From: Bacteroidales bacterium
GTDB taxonomy: Bacteria > Bacteroidota > Bacteroidia > Bacteroidales > WCHB1-69
Direction of reading: 5' to 3'
NCBI GenBank assembly: GCA_017994425.1
Contig: JAGOKS010000013.1
Span: 1 to 37,209 of the forward strand
DNA length: 37,209 bases
Positions 26,572 to 34,837 of this stretch are shown in pieces. The number at the start of each line of letters is the position of its first letter. The stretch's first letter is position 1. A program made the translations under genes and the position numbers. Under the pieces are notes generated by a model. It ran no database searches, had not been told where the DNA came from, and saw only the letters and a list, made by a program, of their open reading frames with translations.

Positions 26572-27753
26572 ATGGATATAAAAAACTATTTTAATCCTCT
26601 TATTCCCGAAGAGTTAGATTTTTATTCATCAGAACATTCTTCTAATTTATTGGGAGATAGTATCATGATTTACCAAGATAAATCTCCTTTCCCTGATTTA
26701 GAAAATGCAAGCATTGTAATAATAGGCGTTCCTGAAGAAAAAAACGCTTATAATAATTTAGGTTGTTCAGAAGCTCCCAACGAAGTCAGAAAACAACTTT
26801 ATCAATTATATAAACATCCTAACATGCCTATAATTGTTGATTTAGGCAATTTAAAAATCGGAAAAACTGCCAATGATACGTATGTTGCCCTGAGTGATAT
26901 TTTAGCGGAATTAATTCAAGCAGGCTTAACAATTGTAATTATTGGCGGAAGTCAAGATATAACATATGCTAATTATTGTGCTTATGAACAATTAAATCAA
27001 ATCATTAATATTGTTTCCATTGATTCGAAATTCGATATCGGTAATGAAGAACACGCTTTTAATTCCAAAAGTTACCTTCATAAAATTATTTTAAAACAAC
27101 CTAATTTCCTTTTTAATTACAGCAACCTCGGATATCAAACCTATCTAGTTGACAATGAAGAAGTATTATTAATGAATAAGCTATACTTCGACGCATATCG
27201 TTTAGGTTTGGCACAAGATGATTTAATTGATTGTGAAGCTGTAATTCGAAACGCCGATATTTTGACTTTAGACATGTCTTCCGTACGTTTTTCCGATTCT
27301 CCTGGATGTAAACACGTATCTCCCAATGGATTTACAGGAAAGGAAATCTGTCAAATGGCTCGCTATGCCGGTGGAAACAATAAATTAAATTCATTTGGCA
27401 TTTATGAATATAATCCCTCTTATGATATTGCATGTCAAAGTGCTAAACTGATATCGCAAATTATTTGGTACTTTATCGATGGCTATATTATGCGTCAAAA
27501 TGATGCCCCTGATGTCATTAAGAAAAATTTCTATAAATATTTTGTTTCCTTACACGATAATGCCTATGAAATTATTTTTTATAAAAGTAAAATAAGTGGA
27601 TTATGGTGGATGGAAATCCCCTGTGAAAATAAAAATCCAAATTACAATCGACATTATATTGTTCCTTGTACACTAAAAGATTACGAGACTGCATGCAAGA
27701 ATGAAATTCCCGAAAGATGGCTACAAACATTTAAAAAAATTAAAATCAATTAA
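26572..27753 (+). CDS. Arginase/formimidoylglutamase-like protein with altered metal site
   Basis: Ureohydrolase-fold protein, 393 residues, often labelled formimidoylglutamase in Bacteroidota. The fold motifs are clear but three of the six manganese ligands differ from active arginases. GG-x-H is GGSQD at 125-129 (His to Gln128). DAHxD is DSKFD at 151-155 (His to Lys153). The DxDxxDP motif is LDMSSVRFSDSPG at 233-245 (second Asp to Ser236). Asp151, Asp155 and Asp234 remain. A binuclear Mn centre is therefore unlikely, so hydrolysis of arginine, agmatine or formiminoglutamate is doubtful and a regulatory or binding role is possible. From memory, relatives in other Bacteroidota look similar. 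It lies 12 bp after topA and 4 bp before the GH3-family gene. Confidence 0.85.
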   Translation: MDIKNYFNPLIPEELDFYSSEHSSNLLGDSIMIYQDKSPFPDLENASIVIIGVPEEKNAYNNLGCSEAPNEVRKQLYQLYKHPNMPIIVDLGNLKIGKTANDTYVALSDILAELIQAGLTIVIIGGSQDITYANYCAYEQLNQIINIVSIDSKFDIGNEEHAFNSKSYLHKIILKQPNFLFNYSNLGYQTYLVDNEEVLLMNKLYFDAYRLGLAQDDLIDCEAVIRNADILTLDMSSVRFSDSPGCKHVSPNGFTGKEICQMARYAGGNNKLNSFGIYEYNPSYDIACQSAKLISQIIWYFIDGYIMRQNDAPDVIKKNFYKYFVSLHDNAYEIIFYKSKISGLWWMEIPCENKNPNYNRHYIVPCTLKDYETACKNEIPERWLQTFKKIKIN

Positions 27754-27757
27754 CAGC

Positions 27758-29272
27758 ATGCCACTCTTAAATTCCATTTTAAAAAATTACTTTATAAGGA
27801 ACTCTAGTGTACAAAAAATCATCGAAGATCCTTATCAATGTCAGGAAAAGTGTTTTCACTATTTAATACAAGCATCAAAAAATACCAGCTGGGGAATAAA
27901 GTTTGATTATCAAAATATTAAATCAATAGAACATTTTCAGGAAAAAGTTGAAGTAAATACCTATGAAACTCTTTTCCCTTACATAGAAAGATCCATCAAA
28001 GGGGAAAGGAATGTTTTATGGAGAGGAAAAACTCATATGTTTTCTAAGTCTTCAGGAACTAGTGGAAGTAAAAGTAAATACATCCCTGTTACTATTGAAT
28101 CGTTAATAGAATGCAATTACAAAGGAGGAAAAGACACGTTATCATTATATGTAAAAAATCGTCCGGACACTAAATTGTTTACAGGAAAAACACTTTCTTT
28201 AACCGGTTCTTTACATGAATCCGATATTAATCCCAAAGCTGTTTGCGGTGATATCTCAGCTATTTTGATTAAATATATTCCTGAATGGGCAAATCATTTA
28301 AGAACTCCTTCAAAAAAAATTTCGCTCCTGCCAAATTGGGATAGCAAGCTTGAAAAATTCACTCAAGCAACTATGAGTCAAAATATAACTGCTTTAGCTG
28401 GCGTTCCCTCATGGATTTTAGTTATCCTAAAACGAATTTTGGAGTTTAAGAGTGTTGATACTTTAAACACCATATGGCCTCATCTCGAATTATTTTTACA
28501 TGGAGGAGTGAATTTTAGTCCTTATTTACCTCAATATAAATCTATTATTTCAGATGAGCGAATATATTATTGGCAAGTATATAATGCTTCAGAGGGTTAT
28601 TTTGCTACGCAAGATAGACCTTTTACAAACGATATGTTGTTACTGTTAAACAATGGCGTTTTCTATGAATTCATTACTTTATCGGATTTTTTAAACAATG
28701 AACATAAAACCATTACTATCCAAGATGTAAAAACAGACATTAATTATGTAATTGTAATTTCTACTAATGCCGGATTATGGCGATATATTATTGGTGATGT
28801 GGTACAATTCACATCAACTAATCCTTATCGCATTATCATTACAGGTCGTACGACACACTTCATCAATGCATTCGGTGAAGAATTGATTATCGATAATGTA
28901 GAAAAAGCTTTATATGTAACTTGTGAAAAGACAAACAGCATGGTTATAGAATATACTGTTGCTCCCATTTACTTTCAAAACAACGAAAAAGCTTCGCATG
29001 AATGGTTAATTGAATTTAAGAAAGCACCAAAAAGCATAGATGCATTTACATCAATCTTAGATATTGAATTAATGAAACTTAATTCCGATTACGAAGCAAA
29101 ACGCTCCTTTGACATATTATTACAAAAACCTATTATACATCAAGTTCCGGAAGGCACTTTTTTACGTTGGATGTCTATAAAAGGAAAATTAGGTGGTCAA
29201 TACAAAGTTACACGTCTTTCCAACAACCGTACTATTATTGATGAAATAAAAAAGCTTATCAGCCTTTCATAA
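27758..29272 (+). CDS. GH3-family (auxin-responsive-promoter type) adenylase/acyl-amino acid synthetase
   Basis: Member of the GH3 branch of the ANL adenylating enzymes, 504 residues from ATG 27758. The ATP loop is SKSSGTSGSKSKYIPVT; the second conserved region is YYWQVYNASEGYFATQ; the hinge region is LWRYIIGDVVQFTSTNPYRI followed by GRTTHFINAFGEEL. Plant GH3 enzymes join amino acids to hormone acids via an acyl-adenylate. Bacterial homologues, frequent in Bacteroidota, have no settled substrate, and auxin chemistry should not be assumed here. A longer frame from 27701 exists, but it would overlap the previous gene; ATG 27758, 4 bp past that stop, is preferred. The transcript ends at the hairpin at 29289-29309. 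Confidence 0.88.
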   Translation: MPLLNSILKNYFIRNSSVQKIIEDPYQCQEKCFHYLIQASKNTSWGIKFDYQNIKSIEHFQEKVEVNTYETLFPYIERSIKGERNVLWRGKTHMFSKSSGTSGSKSKYIPVTIESLIECNYKGGKDTLSLYVKNRPDTKLFTGKTLSLTGSLHESDINPKAVCGDISAILIKYIPEWANHLRTPSKKISLLPNWDSKLEKFTQATMSQNITALAGVPSWILVILKRILEFKSVDTLNTIWPHLELFLHGGVNFSPYLPQYKSIISDERIYYWQVYNASEGYFATQDRPFTNDMLLLLNNGVFYEFITLSDFLNNEHKTITIQDVKTDINYVIVISTNAGLWRYIIGDVVQFTSTNPYRIIITGRTTHFINAFGEELIIDNVEKALYVTCEKTNSMVIEYTVAPIYFQNNEKASHEWLIEFKKAPKSIDAFTSILDIELMKLNSDYEAKRSFDILLQKPIIHQVPEGTFLRWMSIKGKLGGQYKVTRLSNNRTIIDEIKKLISLS

Positions 29273-29284
29273 AAATTTGCAAAA

Positions 29285-29315
29285 AAAAATCACAATTTTA
29301 AATTGTGATTTTTTT
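29285..29315. terminator. Bidirectional terminator between GH3-family and RRM genes
   Basis: Stem ATCACAATT (29289-29297) / AATTGTGAT (29301-29309) with a 3-nt loop, preceded by A8 and followed by T6. It therefore works as an intrinsic terminator on both strands, for the plus gene ending at 29272 and the minus gene ending at 29331. Confidence 0.85.
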
Positions 29316-29330
29316 AATACAAAAAAACTA

Positions 29331-29651
29331 TTAATAACTTCTATTTCCGCCCGAATTACTTCTTCTTCTATTGTCGTTACCGTTACCAAACGATGGTCTG
29401 GTATTTTCAGTTCTTTCGCGAGCTTCGTTTACAACGATAGTACGATGATCTACTTCTGCTCCGTTTAATTCTTCAATGGCACGTTTGCCTTCTTCATCAT
29501 TATTCATTTCTACAAAGCCAAAGCCTTTGCTTCTGCCAGTAAATTTATCTGTGATGATCTTTGCTGATGCTACTTCTCCGTATTCTTCGAATACTTCTCT
29601 TAAATCGCTTTCCTTAATTGAATAAGGTAAGCTTCCAATAAAAATGTTCAT
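29331..29651 (-). CDS. RRM-domain RNA-binding protein
   Basis: A single RNA-recognition-motif protein of 106 residues. RNP2 is IFIGSL at 3-8 and RNP1 is KGFGFVEM at 42-49, with the expected aromatic residues. After residue 82 comes a short Gly/Arg/Ser/Asn-rich tail (GNDNRRRSNSGGNRSY) as in glycine-rich RNA-binding proteins. Small RRM proteins like this are common in Bacteroidota and cyanobacteria; roles in global RNA regulation have been reported for Bacteroides members of the family. It stands alone, with a good promoter 30-60 bp upstream and a bidirectional terminator behind. Confidence 0.93.
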   Translation of the reverse strand: MNIFIGSLPYSIKESDLREVFEEYGEVASAKIITDKFTGRSKGFGFVEMNNDEEGKRAIEELNGAEVDHRTIVVNEARERTENTRPSFGNGNDNRRRSNSGGNRSY

Positions 29652-29680
29652 TATGATTAATATATATTAAAATTACACTG

Positions 29681-29712
29681 CAAAAGTACAATTATTATCT
29701 ACACAATAACAA
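29681..29712 (-). promoter_or_regulatory. Promoter of the RRM protein gene
   Basis: On the minus strand: TTG at 29712-29710 (within TTTG), a 21-nt spacer, TACTTTTG at 29688-29681, then a leader of about 22 nt to the ATG at 29651. Confidence 0.65.
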
Positions 29713-29946
29713 AGAATTTTAACAATAAATGCAAATCACTGAACAGATGACATTCTGAATGAATAAATTTAAAAAAAAGCTTGATTTTAAACCATTAAAG
29801 CAAATAAATTTTTACTGAATTATATAAAAAAATCATTATTGTTCGATATAAATTATAATACATCCTCTTAATTCCCACATAGTGAATTGTTGCTTATCGC
29901 TTTTTCATCCTATTGGAAAATTTCACAGATAAGGAAGCCTTACCTA

Positions 29947-30012
29947 CTTTTTCCCGATGGGAACTTAACTTTTTTTTCTCCCATGCTTATCTTTTTCCCG
30001 ATGGGAGCTATA
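29947..30012. repeat. 22-bp tandem repeat with TTCCCGATGGGA dyad (3 units, middle one decayed)
   Basis: Units at 29947-29968, 29969-29990 and 29991-30012. The first and third share CTTTTTCCCGATGGGA and then differ at a few bases; the middle one keeps only the T run and CCCATG. TTCCC and GGGAA form a dyad around GAT. The array leads straight into the 23-bp array at 30022. No gene is supported here. Confidence 0.75.
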
Positions 30013-30021
30013 CTTTTTGAC

Positions 30022-30113
30022 TTGGGCAAGGTATGTCCGATACCTTGGGCAAAGTACCAAGGGGATGTTGGGCAAGGTATGCTTGGTACCTTGGGCAAGG
30101 TACCAAGGTAGAG
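30022..30113. repeat. 23-bp tandem array with TACCTTG-GG-CAAGGTA dyads (4 units)
   Basis: TTGGGCAAGGTA (one copy reads TTGGGCAAAGTA) starts at 30022, 30045, 30068 and 30091, an exact 23-bp period. The strongest dyad is at 30082-30107: arms CTTGGTACCTTG and CAAGGTACCAAG around GG. The stretch is much richer in G+C than its flanks. It is not a CRISPR: there are no unique spacers. The remaining intergenic DNA (29713-29946 and 30114-30270) shows nothing else recognisable. Confidence 0.9.
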
Positions 30114-30271
30114 AACGAGGACTTTGAAAGTTGTTCTCTCATCAAAAAAAAGTTTCTCTTGGGAACTTATAAAGTATATGTTAGTACTTGTTAATTTTTT
30201 TGTAATGTGATTTATAATAAAAAATACAAACTTGTTCTAATTATCTTAACCATCTTAAATAATTATATTCA

Positions 30272-30309
30272 AAAAAAAAGGACTGCTTATTATAAAAGCA
30301 ATCCTTTTA
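30272..30309 (-). terminator. Terminator of hppA
   Basis: Arms 30277-30289 and 30297-30309 (core GGACTGCTT / AAGCAATCC, one mismatch) with a 7-nt loop. On the minus strand the stem runs into T residues (30279-30272). It lies 19 bp past the hppA stop. Confidence 0.8.
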
Positions 30310-30327
30310 AAAATATCTATGAATATA

Positions 30328-32535
30328 TTACAACAAACTAAATGCAGCAGTTAATCCTGCCATAACAATGGAAACCATACTCATTAATTTGATAAGAATA
30401 TTTAATGAAGGACCGGAAGTGTCTTTGAAAGGATCGCCAACGGTATCGCCTACCACATTGGCTTTATGTGTTTCACTACCTTTACCACCGAAGTTACCTT
30501 CTTCAACGTATTTTTTAGCATTGTCCCAAGCGCCACCTGAGTTAGCCATAAAAATAGCCATAATAAAACCGGTACTTAACCCACCTGTTAACAAACCCAT
30601 AACACCACTTACACCAAAAACAACTCCTACTATAACAGGAACAATAATCGCCAACAATGAAGGAAATATCATTTCTCTTTGTGCCCCTTTAGTTGAAATT
30701 TCTACACAACGTGCATAATCGGGCGTAGCATCTCCGGTTAAAATACCTTTAATTTCACGAAACTGACGACGAACTTCTTCGACCATGCGTTGAGCTGCAC
30801 GACCTACTGCATTCATTGTTAAACCACAAAAAACAAAAACCATCATAGAACCTATAAACATACCTACTAAGACTCTTGGATTCATTAAATTCACATCATA
30901 ATAAACCATAAAATCACTAAAAGTAGCTTTAGCTGTTTCAATCAACTCGCCACTAACTTCAATTGTTGTTGTACCTATACGTTCTAACCCAATTTTAACT
31001 TCTTCAATATAGGATGCCAACAATGCCAAGCCTGTTAAAGCGGCAGAGCCTATAGCAAAACCTTTACCGGTAGCAGCAGTTGTATTCCCCAAGGAATCAA
31101 GAGCATCGGTACGTTTACGTACTTCAGGTCCCAATCCACTCATTTCGGCATTACCACCTGCATTGTCGGCAATAGGTCCATAAGCATCGGTAGCCAACGT
31201 TATTCCCAAAGTGGATAACATTCCTACTGCAGCTATTCCTATACCATACAATCCGCTAGAAAGATTGGTAAAATCGAAACTTCCCATGGTAAAACCAGAA
31301 GCAAAAAGAAAAGCAAATATAACTCCGCAAACTACAGCAATTACCGGAATAGCTACTGATAACATACCGGTTCCCAATCCGGCAATAATAACCGTTGCAG
31401 GTCCGGTTTGTCCGCTATATGCTATTTTTTTTGTTGGATTATAGGATTGTGATGTATAATATTCTGTAGATTGTCCTATTACAATCCCTACTAATAAGCC
31501 AACAACAACAGAACATGATAAACCTATCCAATTTTGAATACCTAATAAATAAAGAATAAGAAAACTAGCACCTATAATAAAGAAAGCACTTACATTAGTG
31601 CCGATAGAAAGCGAACGCAACAATTTTTTCATACTTGCTCCTTCTTTAGTTTTTACTATAAAAATACCAATAATAGATAAAAACACACCTACTGCTGCTA
31701 TCAACATGGGGGCTAACATAGCTTTGGTTTGTTGTTCAACACCTAAAACTGAATAAGAAGCTGCACCCAATGCAGCAGAAGCTAAAATAGAACCGCAATA
31801 AGATTCATATAAATCGGCACCCATGCCAGCAACATCACCCACGTTATCACCTACATTATCAGCTATTGTGGCAGGATTACGTGGATCGTCTTCAGGTATA
31901 CCGGCTTCTACTTTACCAACTAAATCAGCCCCTACATCAGCAGCTTTTGTATAGATACCTCCACCTACACGTGCAAACAAAGCTTGTGTCGAAGCTCCCA
32001 TACCAAAGGTTAACATAGTCGTTGTTATCATAATATTCTTTTGAATATCACTAGCACTTTCCACAAAATAATTTAATATTAAATACCATAAAGATATGTC
32101 TAACAAAGCCAAACCAACAACAACTAGTCCCATCACAGCACCACTGCGAAAAGCCACTCTTAAGCCTTTATTAAGCGAAGTTTTAGCTGCATTTGCCGTT
32201 CTAGCTGATGCATAGGTTGCCGTTTTCATACCAAAAAAACCGGCTAAACCTGAAAAAAAACCTCCGGTTAAAAAAGCAAATGGAACCCAATTGTTTTGCA
32301 AACCGAAATAAGCCATTAAACCAAACAACAAAGCTAATAGAATAAATACAATAGTAACTACTTTGTATTGTTGCTTTAAGTATGACATGGCTCCTTGCCT
32401 TACGTACAAAGCTATTTTTGCCATAGTCTCCGTTCCTTCACTCTCTTTCATCATCTGACGAAAAAAATAATACGCAAATCCCAATGCAAATATTGAAGAT
32501 ATTGGGATTATCCAAAAAATAAGTTGAATTTCCAT
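30328..32535 (-). CDS. hppA: Membrane-bound ion-pumping pyrophosphatase, K+-dependent type
   Basis: Couples pyrophosphate hydrolysis to Na+ and/or H+ export across the inner membrane. 735 residues with about 16 membrane segments. The substrate-binding signature is [20 protein letters not shown] followed by [22 protein letters not shown]; the second acidic cluster is [16 protein letters not shown]; the third is [10 protein letters not shown]...[20 protein letters not shown]. The segment [18 protein letters not shown] has Ala where K+-independent enzymes carry Lys, so this is the K+-dependent class. Bacteroidota members of that class are known Na+ or Na+/H+ pumps; which ion is moved here is inferred. 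It is the last of three minus-strand genes, 80 bp after the antiporter. Confidence 0.95.
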   Translation of the reverse strand: MEIQLIFWIIPISSIFALGFAYYFFRQMMKESEGTETMAKIALYVRQGAMSYLKQQYKVVTIVFILLALLFGLMAYFGLQNNWVPFAFLTGGFFSGLAGFFGMKTATYASARTANAAKTSLNKGLRVAFRSGAVMGLVVVGLALLDISLWYLILNYFVESASDIQKNIMITTTMLTFGMGASTQALFARVGGGIYTKAADVGADLVGKVEAGIPEDDPRNPATIADNVGDNVGDVAGMGADLYESYCGSILASAALGAASYSVLGVEQQTKAMLAPMLIAAVGVFLSIIGIFIVKTKEGASMKKLLRSLSIGTNVSAFFIIGASFLILYLLGIQNWIGLSCSVVVGLLVGIVIGQSTEYYTSQSYNPTKKIAYSGQTGPATVIIAGLGTGMLSVAIPVIAVVCGVIFAFLFASGFTMGSFDFTNLSSGLYGIGIAAVGMLSTLGITLATDAYGPIADNAGGNAEMSGLGPEVRKRTDALDSLGNTTAATGKGFAIGSAALTGLALLASYIEEVKIGLERIGTTTIEVSGELIETAKATFSDFMVYYDVNLMNPRVLVGMFIGSMMVFVFCGLTMNAVGRAAQRMVEEVRRQFREIKGILTGDATPDYARCVEISTKGAQREMIFPSLLAIIVPVIVGVVFGVSGVMGLLTGGLSTGFIMAIFMANSGGAWDNAKKYVEEGNFGGKGSETHKANVVGDTVGDPFKDTSGPSLNILIKLMSMVSIVMAGLTAAFSLL

Positions 32536-32615
32536 AATGTTATTTTTTTTTATTAAAATTATATGTTATATTAAAATTTCCAATCTAAAACGCATAAAAT
32601 GTATTATTATTTAAT

Positions 32616-34763
32616 TTATTTTTTCTTAATGATTTTTCCTATAACTTTTCTGATTTTTTCAATTGTTTTAATGCTCTTCGTAATCGTTTCACTTGATATA
32701 TCTTCGTAAAAATCGACACCATACGTATGTTTTTGCTCAGGATAAATCACAATTTTATTATTTTCAGGAAAATATTTACTCATATTTTCCGTAATTTGAT
32801 CAAACGAATGTTGATATGATAAAAATCCTTGACGGGATGATACTTGAACAATTAAATCATCTTTGTTGATTTTTTTTGATAAAATAAGAAAATCTTCCCA
32901 ATCTTCAAAAAGATGAAAGCGTAAAGTGTTATTTTTACGATGTTTTTTAACTAAACTCTTCATTTTTTTAAAAGTAAGCTCTCCTCCATATAATTCAATA
33001 CTTACGCTTAGCTCATTGGAGAGTTTAAGTACCTTTAAAAACCAATGTTCAAACCCGGATTCCATTTCAGTCAATGGAGATGTCATTAAAAAAATATTTC
33101 TTGTATCTGTAAATGGACGAACAAATTGACATATAAATATATTTTTTTCAATATGGTGAACTATTCTTGTCATATTGGAATCTAATAATTTTTCAATAAC
33201 ACCTGTAACTTTTTGTGGCCATCCCAAAATAATAAGATTGGCTCCTGTTTCTCTTGATGAACGAACTATTCCTCCCGCTACATTATGATCGATGGTAGTA
33301 ATTATTTCAACGTTAGTTTCAGCAGAGGAAGCTTGGATTACATAATTTTGAAGTTCGATTTTTGCTTTCTCAATGTTTATTTCTGCTTTTTCATTGTTAG
33401 GTATTACTGTTAAAATAGAAATTGGATTATCTGACTTATTATCTTTGATTAATATGGCAAAATTCAACAATTCAGGTGTATTTGTGAATTTTGAAATCGG
33501 AAGAAATATACGTTCTGCTATATTTTTTTGTTTCTCATCAAATTGATTCTCAATATTATCAGAAACAACAATATCTTTAGCCGCAACTTCTGTAACAAAT
33601 GATGCTATTAAACAAGTAATTAGAATTAAAATAATGGTGCCATTCAACACATTTTTATCTAAAATTCCGGCATTATATCCTGCTAAAATAATTGCTAAGG
33701 TTGCAGCTGCATGTGAACTACTTAAACCAAAAATAAGACGTCTTTGATATTTACTAAATCTAAAACTCCATTGAGTAAATAATGCAGCTATCCATTTCCC
33801 TACAAGGGCAACCACAGTCAAAGTTAATGCAATAATTACTGCCATATAACCATTAATCAACACAGATATATCAACAAGCATTCCAACAGAAATCAAAAAA
33901 AATGGGATAAACAAAGAATTGCCAATGAATTCAATGCGATTCATCAAAAAAGATGAATTTGGGATTAATCGATTCAATGCTAATCCGGCAGCAAAAGCCC
34001 CAATGATAGGTTCTAATCCGGCAATTTCAGCCAAGAAAGCAGCAAAAAACATAACTGCTAATACAAAAATATAATGGGAATGTTTTTCACTTTCTAATTT
34101 TTGAAAAAACCAACGAGCAATACGTGGAATTATAAAAAATAAAATAGTAATAAAAATCACCAAAGAAATTCCTAAGCGTATGAAAAATTCATTGTTTATA
34201 CTACCATTCCCTGCACTATTAATAATGACTGCAAGAATTATCAAAACTAGCGTATCCGTTAATATTGTCCCTCCTACTGTTACAGCGACAGCTGAATTTT
34301 TAGCTATACCGAATTTACTTACAATGGGATAAGCCACTAAGGTATGAGTGGCAAACATACTAGCTGTCAATAAACTAGCTTCAAAATTAAAATGCAACAA
34401 ATATTTACAGACCGGAAAACCCAATACAAGTGGAATAGTAAACGTAAAGAAACCAAATAACAAACTTTTGTTTCCTGTAGATTTAAACCGATTCATATCT
34501 AAATCTAATCCGGCTAAAAACATTATATATAACAATCCAATGGTAGAAAATAGTTTAATTGAAGAATCATTTTCCAGTAAACCAAATCCATAAGGACCTA
34601 TCAACACCCCTGAGATAATCAAGCCAATGATACCGGGAATTTTAAATTTCCGTAAAATAATAGGAGAAAGCAAGATTATAAAGAGCATTAACGAGAAAAT
34701 CAATACGGGATTTTCTATCGGACGTTGAAAAGACAGAGCAAAGAGTTCAAAAAAGTCTATCAT
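32616..34763 (-). CDS. CPA2-family cation:proton antiporter with USP-like C-terminal domain
   Basis: A 715-residue membrane protein. The first ~390 residues form a Kef/NapA-like antiporter with about 12 membrane segments: PGIIGLIISGVLIGPYGFGL, LLYIMFLAGLDLDMNRF, ATHTLVAYPIVSKFGI and AGLEPIIGAFAAGLALNRLIP are typical. The C-terminal ~310 residues are soluble and look like two universal-stress-protein-type domains: SRETGANLIILGWPQKVTG resembles the nucleotide-binding end of the first, and the second (about 560-700) is more diverged. This layout is frequent in Bacteroidota; the domain may regulate the channel by nucleotide binding, by analogy. The transported ion (Na+ or K+) is not decided by the sequence. 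Gaps of 74 and 80 bp separate it from its neighbours on the same strand. Confidence 0.88.
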   Translation of the reverse strand: MIDFFELFALSFQRPIENPVLIFSLMLFIILLSPIILRKFKIPGIIGLIISGVLIGPYGFGLLENDSSIKLFSTIGLLYIMFLAGLDLDMNRFKSTGNKSLLFGFFTFTIPLVLGFPVCKYLLHFNFEASLLTASMFATHTLVAYPIVSKFGIAKNSAVAVTVGGTILTDTLVLIILAVIINSAGNGSINNEFFIRLGISLVIFITILFFIIPRIARWFFQKLESEKHSHYIFVLAVMFFAAFLAEIAGLEPIIGAFAAGLALNRLIPNSSFLMNRIEFIGNSLFIPFFLISVGMLVDISVLINGYMAVIIALTLTVVALVGKWIAALFTQWSFRFSKYQRRLIFGLSSSHAAATLAIILAGYNAGILDKNVLNGTIILILITCLIASFVTEVAAKDIVVSDNIENQFDEKQKNIAERIFLPISKFTNTPELLNFAILIKDNKSDNPISILTVIPNNEKAEINIEKAKIELQNYVIQASSAETNVEIITTIDHNVAGGIVRSSRETGANLIILGWPQKVTGVIEKLLDSNMTRIVHHIEKNIFICQFVRPFTDTRNIFLMTSPLTEMESGFEHWFLKVLKLSNELSVSIELYGGELTFKKMKSLVKKHRKNNTLRFHLFEDWEDFLILSKKINKDDLIVQVSSRQGFLSYQHSFDQITENMSKYFPENNKIVIYPEQKHTYGVDFYEDISSETITKSIKTIEKIRKVIGKIIKKK

Positions 34764-34837
34764 TGCATTTAATACTCTGATATTATTAATGTATTCTTAT
34801 ACGAGAAAAAAAACTATTTGTTATTATTTATTTATTA

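Noticed and set aside
29887..30111. 74-codon open frame over the intergenic repeats
   Set aside because: Its second half is just the 22/23-bp tandem repeats read as codons; the units have periods of 22 and 23 bp, which do not keep frame, and there is no promoter or family resemblance.
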